Assembly (NCBI GenBank): GCA_045595425.1
Contig: JAZOAL010000030.1
Location: 1-6,952, forward strand
Reading direction: 5' to 3'
Length of the DNA: 6,952 nt
Source of the DNA: SIG710 sp045595425
Lineage (GTDB): Bacteria; Bacillota; Clostridia; Oscillospirales; CAG-272
The notes beneath the pieces were generated by a model. The model was given only the letters and a program-made list of their open reading frames with translations, had not been told where the DNA came from and ran no database searches. Both the position numbers and the translations under genes were made by a program. Below, one piece after another: positions 1 to 4,228 of this stretch (within the stretch, counting starts at the first letter, position 1; each line of letters starts with the position of its first letter).

Positions 1-45
1 CTTCCAAGGTCGAGGTGGCGGGTTCGAGCCCCGTAATCCGCTCCA
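1..45 (+). tRNA. tRNA-Gly (anticodon UCC), 5' part missing
   Basis: This is the 3' portion of a glycine tRNA, and the window edge cuts it at tRNA position 32. The visible anticodon loop is CTTCCAA, giving anticodon UCC, followed by the 3' anticodon strand GGTCG. The T arm has the GGTTCGAGCC core. The acceptor strand AATCCGC, discriminator T and an encoded CCA end the gene. From tRNA position 35 on, it is identical to the complete tRNA-Gly(GCC) downstream. The two visibly differ only at loop positions 32 and 34, so they look like duplicates that diverged in anticodon. Confidence 0.9.
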
Positions 46-50
46 TATTT

Positions 51-124
51 GGCCCGGTAGTTCAGTTGGTTAGAACGCTAGCCTGTCACGCTAGAGGACA
101 GGGGTTCGAGTCCCCTTCGGGTCG
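51..124 (+). tRNA. tRNA-Asp (anticodon GUC)
   Basis: A complete 74-nt cloverleaf. The acceptor GGCCCGG pairs with TCGGGTC (two G-U pairs). The D stem is GTTC/GAAC. The anticodon stem is CTAGC/GCTAG around loop CTGTCAC, giving anticodon GUC. The T stem is AGGGG/CCCCT around TTCGAGT. The discriminator is G73, as expected for aspartate tRNAs. The next bases are CCT, so the CCA tail is not encoded, unlike in both neighbouring glycine tRNAs, and would have to be added or completed after processing. It lies 5 nt after the first tRNA and 7 nt before the next, consistent with one transcript. Confidence 0.95.
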
Positions 125-131
125 CCTCTTT

Positions 132-207
132 GCGGATTTAGCTCATTTGGTAGAGCGCGACCTTGCCAAGGTCGAGGTGGCGGGTTCGAGCCCCGTAATC
201 CGCTCCA
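132..207 (+). tRNA. tRNA-Gly (anticodon GCC)
   Basis: A complete 76-nt cloverleaf including an encoded CCA. The acceptor GCGGATT pairs with AATCCGC. The D stem is GCTC/GAGC. The anticodon stem is CGACC/GGTCG around loop TTGCCAA, giving anticodon GCC. The T stem is GCGGG/CCCGT around TTCGAGC, and the discriminator is T. It is the last gene of the visible tRNA operon, and an intrinsic terminator begins three bases after its CCA. Confidence 0.96.
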
Positions 208-257
208 TGAAAAAAGCACTGCTGATGCAGTGCTTTTTTCCTGGAGCGGATTATGGG
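192..257. repeat. Inverted copies of the tRNA-Gly 3' end around the terminator
   Basis: The last 16 bases of tRNA-Gly (192-207) match the reverse complement of 242-257 at 15 of 16 positions. The terminator sits between the two arms, so the whole stretch is one extended palindrome. On the minus strand it reads as a tRNA-Gly acceptor end followed by the same terminator. The rest of the inverted tRNA is not recognisable beyond 257. It may be a remnant of an inverted duplication or of an integration at the tRNA end. Confidence 0.75.
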
Positions 258-279
258 TGTGAGACATGCCTTCAAGCCG
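208..279. repeat. ~70-bp direct repeat, copy 1 (terminator plus tail)
   Basis: This stretch comprises the terminator and the trailing sequence ending TTCAAGCCG. It recurs at 1635-1704 in the same orientation with only a few differences: a shortened first A run and point changes in the tail. The two copies bracket the whole region holding the duplicated cysteine-rich protein units. Confidence 0.85.
210..239 (+). terminator. Intrinsic terminator of the tRNA operon
   Basis: A perfect 13-bp inverted repeat with the GCACTGC core flanked by A and T runs (210-222 paired with 227-239) around a TGAT loop, ending in six T. It starts just after the tRNA-Gly CCA. Because both A and T tracts flank the stem, it could work in both directions. 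A near-identical hairpin occurs at 1637-1664. Confidence 0.9.
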
Positions 280-375
280 TATGAGGACAAGCAATATAGT
301 ATAAATAAAGAAACGGCTTGACACCCAAGCTCGGCTTGGGATGGGTTCGAGCCCCAATACATTACAACAAAAAGC
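258..375. other. Intergenic stretch with hairpins and a tRNA-like T-arm fragment
   Basis: No convincing gene is seen here. There is an inverted repeat 272-280/313-321 (TCAAGCCGT and its complement) with a 32-nt loop. There is also a perfect 7-bp hairpin 324-340 (CCCAAGC, loop TCG, GCTTGGG). At 344-355 the sequence GGTTCGAGCCCC resembles a tRNA T arm, but there is no matching acceptor or anticodon arm, so it is at most a tRNA relic. At 369-383 there is a half copy of the tRNA-operon terminator (AAAAGCACTGCTGA) that leads into repeat unit A. Confidence 0.45.
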
Positions 376-442
376 ACTGCTGAAGGGCGTACTCTAAAGG
401 ACAGTTTTGTAAATTGAATATAATATGTTACCTACCGACAGG

Positions 443-480
443 AAAAGGACGAAGAGTTGTTAAAATTCCTCGTCCTTTTT
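443..480 (-). terminator. 3' hairpin of Cys-rich gene A
   Basis: A 10-bp stem AAAAGGACGA (443-452) with TCGTCCTTTT (470-479) and a 17-nt loop. The T run on the gene's strand is four bases; on the plus strand it is five, so it may act in both directions. The stop codon of the minus-strand gene lies inside the loop. In unit B the lower stem is GGACAG/CTGTCC instead of GGACGA/TCGTCC, so the pairing is maintained by matching changes on both sides. Confidence 0.75.
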
Positions 481-687
481 ATATGCTAATGAAATATAAA
501 CTTTATTCTCAGCGATATTTTCTTCTTTTTTGGTATCAAATTCAGGAAAACAAAGCAAATAGTAGTCACACTCGTCACAACAACACTCGAAGCCTTGCTC
601 CCCGTTGCCAAGACAAACGGCAGGCTCTCCGGGCATAAGCTCTACACCGGTAATATCTATTACCTTTTTTTGAATATTCTTGCTCAT
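460..687 (-). CDS. Small six-cysteine protein A, function unknown
   Basis: I do not recognise this 75-residue protein. The start is the ATG at 687-685. It is preceded on the minus strand by AGGGGGATAT, a ribosome binding site at ideal spacing; an in-frame upstream ATG would place the start inside the leader hairpin region. There is no signal peptide or membrane segment, so it is probably cytosolic. It has six cysteines, at 25, 35, 36, 37, 40 and 46, in the core FECCCDECDYYLLCFPEF, which suggests metal (zinc or iron) binding by inference. The C-terminal third is charged and variable. Comparison with copy B over the cysteine core shows only synonymous changes (GGC/GGT, TTC/TTT, TGT/TGC twice, GAG/GAA), which supports real coding under purifying selection. 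Expression probably requires read-through of the UUCG hairpin at 708-737. Confidence 0.85.
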   Translation of the reverse strand: MSKNIQKKVIDITGVELMPGEPAVCLGNGEQGFECCCDECDYYLLCFPEFDTKKEENIAENKVYISLAYKKDEEF

Positions 688-707
688 ATATCCCCCTATC
701 AGCATAT

Positions 708-737
708 AAAAAAGGTGCGCAACCGAAGCCACGCACC
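708..737 (-). terminator. Leader terminator (attenuator-like) before Cys-rich gene A
   Basis: On the minus strand this is a 10-bp stem (GGTGCGTGGC with GTTGCGCACC, including three G-U pairs) closed by a C(UUCG)G tetraloop. Six T follow directly. That is a textbook intrinsic terminator. It lies between the promoter and the gene, about 10 nt before the ribosome binding site. The copy in unit B is identical. Its position implies transcription attenuation or a small RNA with occasional read-through into the gene. Confidence 0.9.
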
Positions 738-916
738 GAAAAACGCGAACTCCAAGTTGTCGCCAAACGAACTTATACGCAGATAGGTATTTTCACACCA
801 TCAAACGGGAGTCGCATTTTTACCAAATGGATTCGTTTAATGGCGCACATAGGAAGGGTATAATTGTCCCACAAAGAAAAATATACCTATCGATGCGATT
901 ATTAAGTTCGTTTGGC
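708..916 (-). ncRNA. Structured leader RNA A with predicted pseudoknot
   Basis: The 5' end is inferred from the -10 box at 923-928, and the transcript would end at the UUCG terminator (~209 nt). Predicted helices, in plus coordinates, are as follows. P1 is a long terminal stem, about 755-793 with 876-922, with one bulge and a few internal mismatches. P2 is a small GGG/CCC hairpin at 856-870. P3 pairs 798-807 with 834-843 (10 bp, one G-U). A pseudoknot pairs 808-815 in the P3 loop with 745-753, just upstream of the terminator, with one bulged base. The P3 loop has a conserved minus-strand TTGGTAAAA (818-826). The same set of helices can be drawn in unit B from different sequences. The role is unknown: a riboswitch-type leader or a stand-alone small RNA. 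Confidence 0.7.
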
Positions 917-922
917 ACAACT

Positions 923-951
923 ATTATATCACGATTTTTGCGGTTTGTAAA
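923..951 (-). promoter_or_regulatory. Extended -10 promoter for leader A
   Basis: On the minus strand, TTTACA (951-946) and TATAAT (928-923) are separated by exactly 17 bp. A TG one base before the -10 box makes an extended -10. The predicted start near 916 falls at the outer end of the leader's P1 stem. Unit B has the same architecture with a partly different spacer. Confidence 0.85.
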
Positions 952-1084
952 TATATTTAGTAAAATTTTGCAAAATTACCTTCTGGGAAGGAAGAACGTC
1001 ATTTTTCCTGACAATCACTGCTGAAGGTGCTTACTCTAAAGGACCGTTTTCTAAATTGAATAGAATATGTTACCTACTGACAGG

Positions 1085-1121
1085 AAAAGGACAGAAACTA
1101 TTACGTTCCCTGTCCTTTTTT
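1085..1121 (-). terminator. 3' hairpin of Cys-rich gene B
   Basis: The stem AAAAGGACAG (1085-1094) pairs with CTGTCCTTTT (1110-1119) around a 15-nt loop. The T run is four on the gene's strand and six on the plus strand. The gene's stop codon at 1131-1133 lies just before it. Paired differences from the unit A hairpin support selection on the structure. Confidence 0.75.
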
Positions 1122-1130
1122 ATACGATTA

Positions 1131-1331
1131 TCAAATATAAACTTTATTATCGGCAATATTTTCTTCTTTGTTTTTTGAATCAAATTCAGGAAAACAAAGC
1201 AAATAGTAGTCACATTCGTCGCAACAGCACTCAAAACCTTGCTCTCCGTTGCCAAGACAAACGGCAGGCTCTCCGGGCATAAGTTCTACGCCGGTAATAT
1301 CTATTACCTTTTTTTGAATATCCTTGCTCAT
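1131..1331 (-). CDS. Small six-cysteine protein B, function unknown
   Basis: This 66-residue paralogue of protein A has an unknown function. It starts at the ATG at 1331-1329, behind the same AGGGGGATAT ribosome binding site. Residues 1-51 match copy A except for N4D, and all six cysteines (25, 35, 36, 37, 40, 46) are kept. The tail differs: EFDSKNKEENIADNKVYI, ending about nine residues earlier than in A. No signal peptide or membrane segment is seen. An open frame extends upstream to 1448 but crosses the leader terminator and has no ribosome binding site, so the longer start is rejected. Metal binding through the cysteine cluster is an inference. Confidence 0.85.
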   Translation of the reverse strand: MSKDIQKKVIDITGVELMPGEPAVCLGNGEQGFECCCDECDYYLLCFPEFDSKNKEENIADNKVYI

Positions 1332-1351
1332 ATATCCCCCTATTAGCATAT

Positions 1352-1381
1352 AAAAAAGGTGCGCAACCGAAGCCACGCACC
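1352..1381 (-). terminator. Leader terminator (attenuator-like) before Cys-rich gene B
   Basis: It has the same 10-bp stem, C(UUCG)G tetraloop and six-T tail as the unit A hairpin. The distance from the promoter -10 box to the end of this T run is 214 bp here and 215 bp in unit A, despite wide divergence of the sequence between them. Confidence 0.9.
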
Positions 1382-1559
1382 GAAAAACGCAAACTCCAAT
1401 TGCTGCTACACAAACTAAATTAGAATTAAGGGTATTAACCATAACCATTTAGTGGAGCTTGCGCTTTTACCAAGTTCAAAAATGATTACGGCAAAAAAAG
1501 GGGATAATATCCCTGTAAAGATAAAAATACCGCTAATTCTAATATTCAGTTTGTGTAGC
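1352..1559 (-). ncRNA. Structured leader RNA B with predicted pseudoknot
   Basis: Predicted helices in plus coordinates are as follows. The P1 terminal stem pairs 1404-1416 with 1548-1560, then continues 1419-1428 with 1534-1543 and 1431-1436 with 1526-1531. P2 is a 5-bp hairpin at 1501-1513. P3 pairs 1442-1450 with 1480-1488 (9 bp, one G-U). The pseudoknot pairs 1454-1463 with 1388-1397 (10 bp, one G-U). The conserved P3-loop sequence TTGGTAAAA on the minus strand is at 1465-1473. The order and spacing of helices match leader A, while the P1 sequence is almost entirely different. The 5' end is inferred from the promoter. Confidence 0.7.
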
Positions 1560-1565
1560 ATACTC

Positions 1566-1594
1566 ATTATATCATATATTTTTGGGGTTGTAAA
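1566..1594 (-). promoter_or_regulatory. Extended -10 promoter for leader B
   Basis: On the minus strand, TTTACA (1594-1589), a 17-bp spacer and TATAAT (1571-1566), with TG one base before the -10 box. The predicted start near 1559 is the first base pair of the leader's P1 stem. Confidence 0.85.
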
Positions 1595-1634
1595 TACCTT
1601 CCGAAAAAGAAAATGAAACCAATATCATTTTTCT

Positions 1635-1704
1635 TGAAAAGCACTGCTGATGCAGTGCTTTTTTCATGGATCGGATTACGGGTGTGAGACATGCCTTCAA
1701 GCCG
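1635..1704. repeat. ~70-bp direct repeat, copy 2 (terminator plus tail)
   Basis: This matches 208-279 in the same orientation. It includes the terminator, a degenerate inverted tRNA-Gly end (here GGATCGGATTACGGG) and the tail ending TTCAAGCCG. There is no tRNA next to this copy, so it probably arose by duplication or recombination with the tRNA-operon end. Confidence 0.85.
1637..1664. terminator. Second copy of the tRNA-operon terminator hairpin
   Basis: The stem AAAAGCACTGC (1637-1647) pairs with GCAGTGCTTTT around a TGAT loop and ends in six T on the plus strand. On the minus strand the T run is four. No plus-strand gene lies upstream, so it probably insulates the convergent or flanking units or is simply carried within the repeat. 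Confidence 0.75.
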
Positions 1705-1746
1705 CTTTAATAATAGGGGAAAATGCTAAACAATTGATAAAACCAC

Positions 1747-1775
1747 TTGACAAATTTGAATTTTTATGTAATAAT
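1747..1775 (+). promoter_or_regulatory. Promoter for the acidic lipoprotein gene
   Basis: A consensus -35 TTGACA (1747-1752), a 17-bp spacer and AATAAT (1770-1775) as -10; TAATAT two bases further on is an alternative. The predicted leader is about 65 nt. No other promoter is evident before the downstream ABC genes, so it may also serve them if the hairpin at 3506-3546 is read through. Confidence 0.65.
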
Positions 1776-1845
1776 ATAAACTACAGATTTTATGTCTGCT
1801 TAAACACCGAATATCATTCAATTTTTAACAGAAAAGGAGTTTATT

Positions 1846-3489
1846 ATGTTGTTCAAGAAAATCAGTAAAATAAGTGTGCTTGCATTGATGCTTGCAATCA
1901 TGCTCATGTTCACATTAGTCCTCGGTTCTTGCGGTGAACAAGATGTTGATTTTGATGATGACGATGATGTTGAGGATGCCGATGATGACAGAAAGGACGA
2001 TGACGAAGATTCTGAAGAAGTGCTTGAATTCGATGACGATGATGAATTCATGCAGCATGTTGAAAGCGTATCTCTGAAATCCGTTGTTGATAAGCTTTCT
2101 TCTGTATATGACAAGACTTTGGGATCTGCTTCGCAGGGGAAGGGGATCTCGGCTGATATGTCAATCGACGTTGAGCTTTCGGATGATGCTCTTGAAATGA
2201 TTGAGTCTATAGCTGAGATGGATGTTTCTTGGCTTTCGAAGATAGGTCTTGATTATGCTGTAGCTATGGACGAAAGCTTGATAGAAGCTATTATCGGTTT
2301 AAGACTCGGAGGCAGTAAGCTGATCGATATCGAGGCTATTCTCGATTATGGCGAAGGCGTTATGTATATGGCAGTGCCCGAGATTCTCACAAAATATGTG
2401 GGTATTGATATTGGCGAGACCATGGGCGTGGACTTTGAAATGCTTGAAGAGGCTATGGCAATGACAACTCCCGAGCTTCCCGAGGCTGATGTTATGGCGG
2501 ATATGCTCACAAAATATATCGACATAATCGTTGATAACATTGAGGCTGTTGAAAGCGGCGAGGACACCATTGAGATCGGCGATATTGAGCAGGATTGCAC
2601 CATTCTTGAATTTACTATAACAGAGGCTGACATTCAGACTATTGCTCTTGCCGTTCTTGAGGAAATGGCTGATGATGAGGATCTTAAGCAGGTTATCGTT
2701 GGTTTTGGTAACTGGATGAGTGATGTTGCCGCTATGGCAGATGGATATTCTTCCGGCGATGGCAATGATGTTTATGATGAGTTTATCTATGCAGTTGAAG
2801 AGGCTATCGAGGATCTTCAGGATGCAGAAGCTGATGATGAAGAAGTCCTCATGGTTTTAAAGGATTATGTTGATGAAAGAAATAATGTCCTTGGCAGATC
2901 AATAATAGTTGAAGATGAAGAGGTTCTGTTCTTCGGTTCTGTTACAGATGGAAGTGATTGCGCATTTGCAGTTATTGCAGGTGAGGAATTTGAATTTTCC
3001 GGAGAGGGAACTGTTAAGAGTGATAAATTCAGCGGTACTGCCAATATGATCTATTATGGAGATACATATCTTGAAGTTGAAATCAGCGATTTTGATATGA
3101 AAAAGCTTGACGAAGGCTATCTTTGCGGTACATTTGATCTCAAGTTTGGCGATCTGCTTGAAGAGATCGGAGCCGATACGGTAGTAGCATCTCTGCTTTC
3201 AAATTATGATCTCCGCCTGAGCCTTGATTCATCAAATAAAGGCGTTGAGTATGAGATAGGACTTGTTTCCGGCGGCGATTATTTTGTTAAGCTTACCGTC
3301 AAGACTGAAGCAGGAAAATCTTCTCCTTCCGGTGTTCCCGATAATGCTATCTTCCTTGATGAGAATACCGATCCCGAAGAGCTTCTTGAGTATATCGACC
3401 TTGATGTTTTGGTTGACAGACTTGAAGATTCTCCCATTCCCGATGAGTATGTAGATGCTATCGCAGAAGTTGCGGATCAGTTAGGATAA
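1846..3489 (+). CDS. Large, highly acidic surface lipoprotein, function unknown
   Basis: A 547-residue predicted lipoprotein. The ATG start follows AAAAGGAG by six bases. Residues 1-28 form a lipoprotein signal peptide: KK near the N-terminus, a hydrophobic core VLALMLAIMLMFTLVL, and the lipobox LGSC with the acylated cysteine at 29. Residues 33-67 are an acidic tether, with 25 Asp or Glu out of 35. The rest (about 70-547) alternates amphipathic helices and beta strands (for example ILDYGEGVMYMAVPEILTKY) and contains no membrane segment. It stays strongly acidic throughout. The strand-rich pattern and the C-terminal part recall a family of large uncharacterised lipoproteins of gut Clostridia, which I recall as DUF6583, and a LolA/LppX-like fold; neither can be confirmed here. 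It sits upstream of an ABC-2-type exporter on the same strand, so it could be a surface partner of that system. Confidence 0.9.
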   Translation: MLFKKISKISVLALMLAIMLMFTLVLGSCGEQDVDFDDDDDVEDADDDRKDDDEDSEEVLEFDDDDEFMQHVESVSLKSVVDKLSSVYDKTLGSASQGKGISADMSIDVELSDDALEMIESIAEMDVSWLSKIGLDYAVAMDESLIEAIIGLRLGGSKLIDIEAILDYGEGVMYMAVPEILTKYVGIDIGETMGVDFEMLEEAMAMTTPELPEADVMADMLTKYIDIIVDNIEAVESGEDTIEIGDIEQDCTILEFTITEADIQTIALAVLEEMADDEDLKQVIVGFGNWMSDVAAMADGYSSGDGNDVYDEFIYAVEEAIEDLQDAEADDEEVLMVLKDYVDERNNVLGRSIIVEDEEVLFFGSVTDGSDCAFAVIAGEEFEFSGEGTVKSDKFSGTANMIYYGDTYLEVEISDFDMKKLDEGYLCGTFDLKFGDLLEEIGADTVVASLLSNYDLRLSLDSSNKGVEYEIGLVSGGDYFVKLTVKTEAGKSSPSGVPDNAIFLDENTDPEELLEYIDLDVLVDRLEDSPIPDEYVDAIAEVADQLG

Positions 3490-3505
3490 TTAAATACCGA
3501 TTTTT

Positions 3506-3550
3506 GAGGCATCGGCACAGAGCGACTTTCGCTGAGCCGATGCCTCTTTT
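3506..3550 (+). terminator. Hairpin between the lipoprotein and ABC genes
   Basis: An 11-bp perfect stem GAGGCATCGGC (3506-3516) with GCCGATGCCTC (3536-3546), topped by an inner 5-bp hairpin AGCGA/TCGCT, followed by only four T and then the ribosome binding site of the ABC gene. The short T run suggests a leaky terminator, or an RNA processing or stability element that lowers expression of the ABC genes relative to the lipoprotein. Confidence 0.75.
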
Positions 3551-3559
3551 GGAGTGAAA

Positions 3560-4228
3560 ATGATAATTAAAATAGAAAATATTTGCAAAAAATACGGGAA
3601 AAAGAAGATTTTAAATGATGTTTCTTTCAGTGTGAGCGATGGAGAATGTATAGGCATACTCGGCGGAAACGGCTGCGGAAAATCAACACTTCTTTCTATA
3701 CTTGCGGGGGTTCGTAAATCCGGCGGCGGTAAGTTTTTGGCAGATGAAACAGATCTTTTTTCGGATAAAAAGAAGCGTTCGGAATTGGTTGGATATGTTC
3801 CTCAGGGAACTCCTCTGCTTGAAGAGCTTACGGCACTTGACAATCTGCGTCTTTGGTATAGCCATAAAGATATGAAGGAGGAGCTTTCCCAAGGAACACT
3901 GAAAATGCTGGGGATCGACGAATTTTTGAAGGTGCCTGTCCGCAAAATGTCCGGCGGAATGAAAAAAAGACTTTCCATTGGATGTTCCGTTGCCAAAAAG
4001 CCCCACGTGCTTCTTTTGGATGAACCAACAGCGGCACTTGATCTTATCTGCAAAGAACAGATAAGAGAATATCTGCTTCGCCATAAGGAAAGGGGCGGCA
4101 TTATTTTGCTTACCACTCATGATGAACGAGAGCTGGAGCTCTGCGACAAGCTTTACGTAATAAAGAACGGTATTCTTGAGCAGGTGGAATATTCGGGCGA
4201 TATTAAAGCCCTCACGGAGAAATTCTGA
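3560..4228 (+). CDS. ABC transporter ATP-binding subunit
   Basis: A 222-residue nucleotide-binding domain, the usual size for a stand-alone exporter ATPase. Walker A is GGNGCGKST (35-43). The Q-loop glutamine is in YVPQG (Q82). The signature is MSGGM (130-134), a variant of LSGGQ. Walker B is VLLLDEP (150-156) with catalytic E155. The D-loop is AALD (158-161) and the switch histidine is TTHDE (H188). I chose the ATG at 3560 because GGAG (3551-3554) lies five bases before it; the in-frame GTG at 3554 overlaps that ribosome binding site. Its stop codon shares one base with the next gene's start, so the two are probably translationally coupled. It should power the two membrane proteins encoded next. 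The substrate is unknown. Confidence 0.95.
   Translation: MIIKIENICKKYGKKKILNDVSFSVSDGECIGILGGNGCGKSTLLSILAGVRKSGGGKFLADETDLFSDKKKRSELVGYVPQGTPLLEELTALDNLRLWYSHKDMKEELSQGTLKMLGIDEFLKVPVRKMSGGMKKRLSIGCSVAKKPHVLLLDEPTAALDLICKEQIREYLLRHKERGGIILLTTHDERELELCDKLYVIKNGILEQVEYSGDIKALTEKF

Larger units (their letters stand above)
375..951 (-). repeat. Tandem unit A (promoter, structured leader, Cys-rich gene)
   Basis: This is the first of two tandem ~580-bp units. Both begin (plus coordinates) with CACTGCTGAAGG and a conserved stretch containing ACTCTAAAGGAC, AAATTGAATA and ATGTTACCTAC. The minus-strand gene and its leader terminator follow, and each unit closes with a minus-strand promoter. The gene region and leader terminator are highly similar between units, whereas the leader interior (about 755-922) is strongly diverged but keeps its fold. 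The boundary motif is a half copy of the tRNA-operon terminator, which suggests duplication by recombination at these short repeats. Confidence 0.85.
1016..1594 (-). repeat. Tandem unit B (promoter, structured leader, Cys-rich gene)
   Basis: This is the second copy of the ~580-bp unit, in the same orientation as unit A. It starts with the same CACTGCTGAAGG boundary motif. It carries a 66-codon version of the gene, an identical leader terminator and an equivalent promoter. Its leader stem (1404-1436 with 1526-1560) has a different sequence from unit A. It is followed at 1637 by a full copy of the tRNA-operon terminator. Confidence 0.85.

Noticed and set aside
242..324. Short open frame (reading GVRHAFKP) shared by the two 70-bp repeats
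   Set aside because: The frame is interrupted at different points in the two copies and starts inside a terminator. The DNA similarity is explained by the repeat itself.
15..377. Open frames on both strands across the tRNA cluster and its terminator
   Set aside because: They are translations of tRNA genes and the terminator, a well-known source of false genes. No ribosome binding site or protein-like composition supports them.
419..424. Plus-strand -10 box TATAAT upstream of unit A's 3' hairpin
   Set aside because: There is no matching -35 element, the corresponding sequence in unit B is TAGAAT, and no plus-strand gene follows.
708..916. 6S RNA
   Set aside because: Length and the long terminal stem fit loosely, but the predicted pseudoknot, the tandem duplication and the coding gene directly behind the terminator are not features of 6S RNA.
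755..922. Miniature inverted-repeat transposable element in each leader
   Set aside because: The long inverted repeats look MITE-like, but both units have one at the same place with different sequence, equal total length and shared internal motifs (TTGGTAAAA, pseudoknot strands). No target-site duplication is evident. A conserved RNA fold explains this better, though it is not fully excluded.
1332..1448. N-terminal extension of Cys-rich protein B to an upstream ATG
   Set aside because: The extension would be translated through the UUCG terminator and the pseudoknot strand, has no ribosome binding site and is not conserved in unit A beyond the shared hairpin region.
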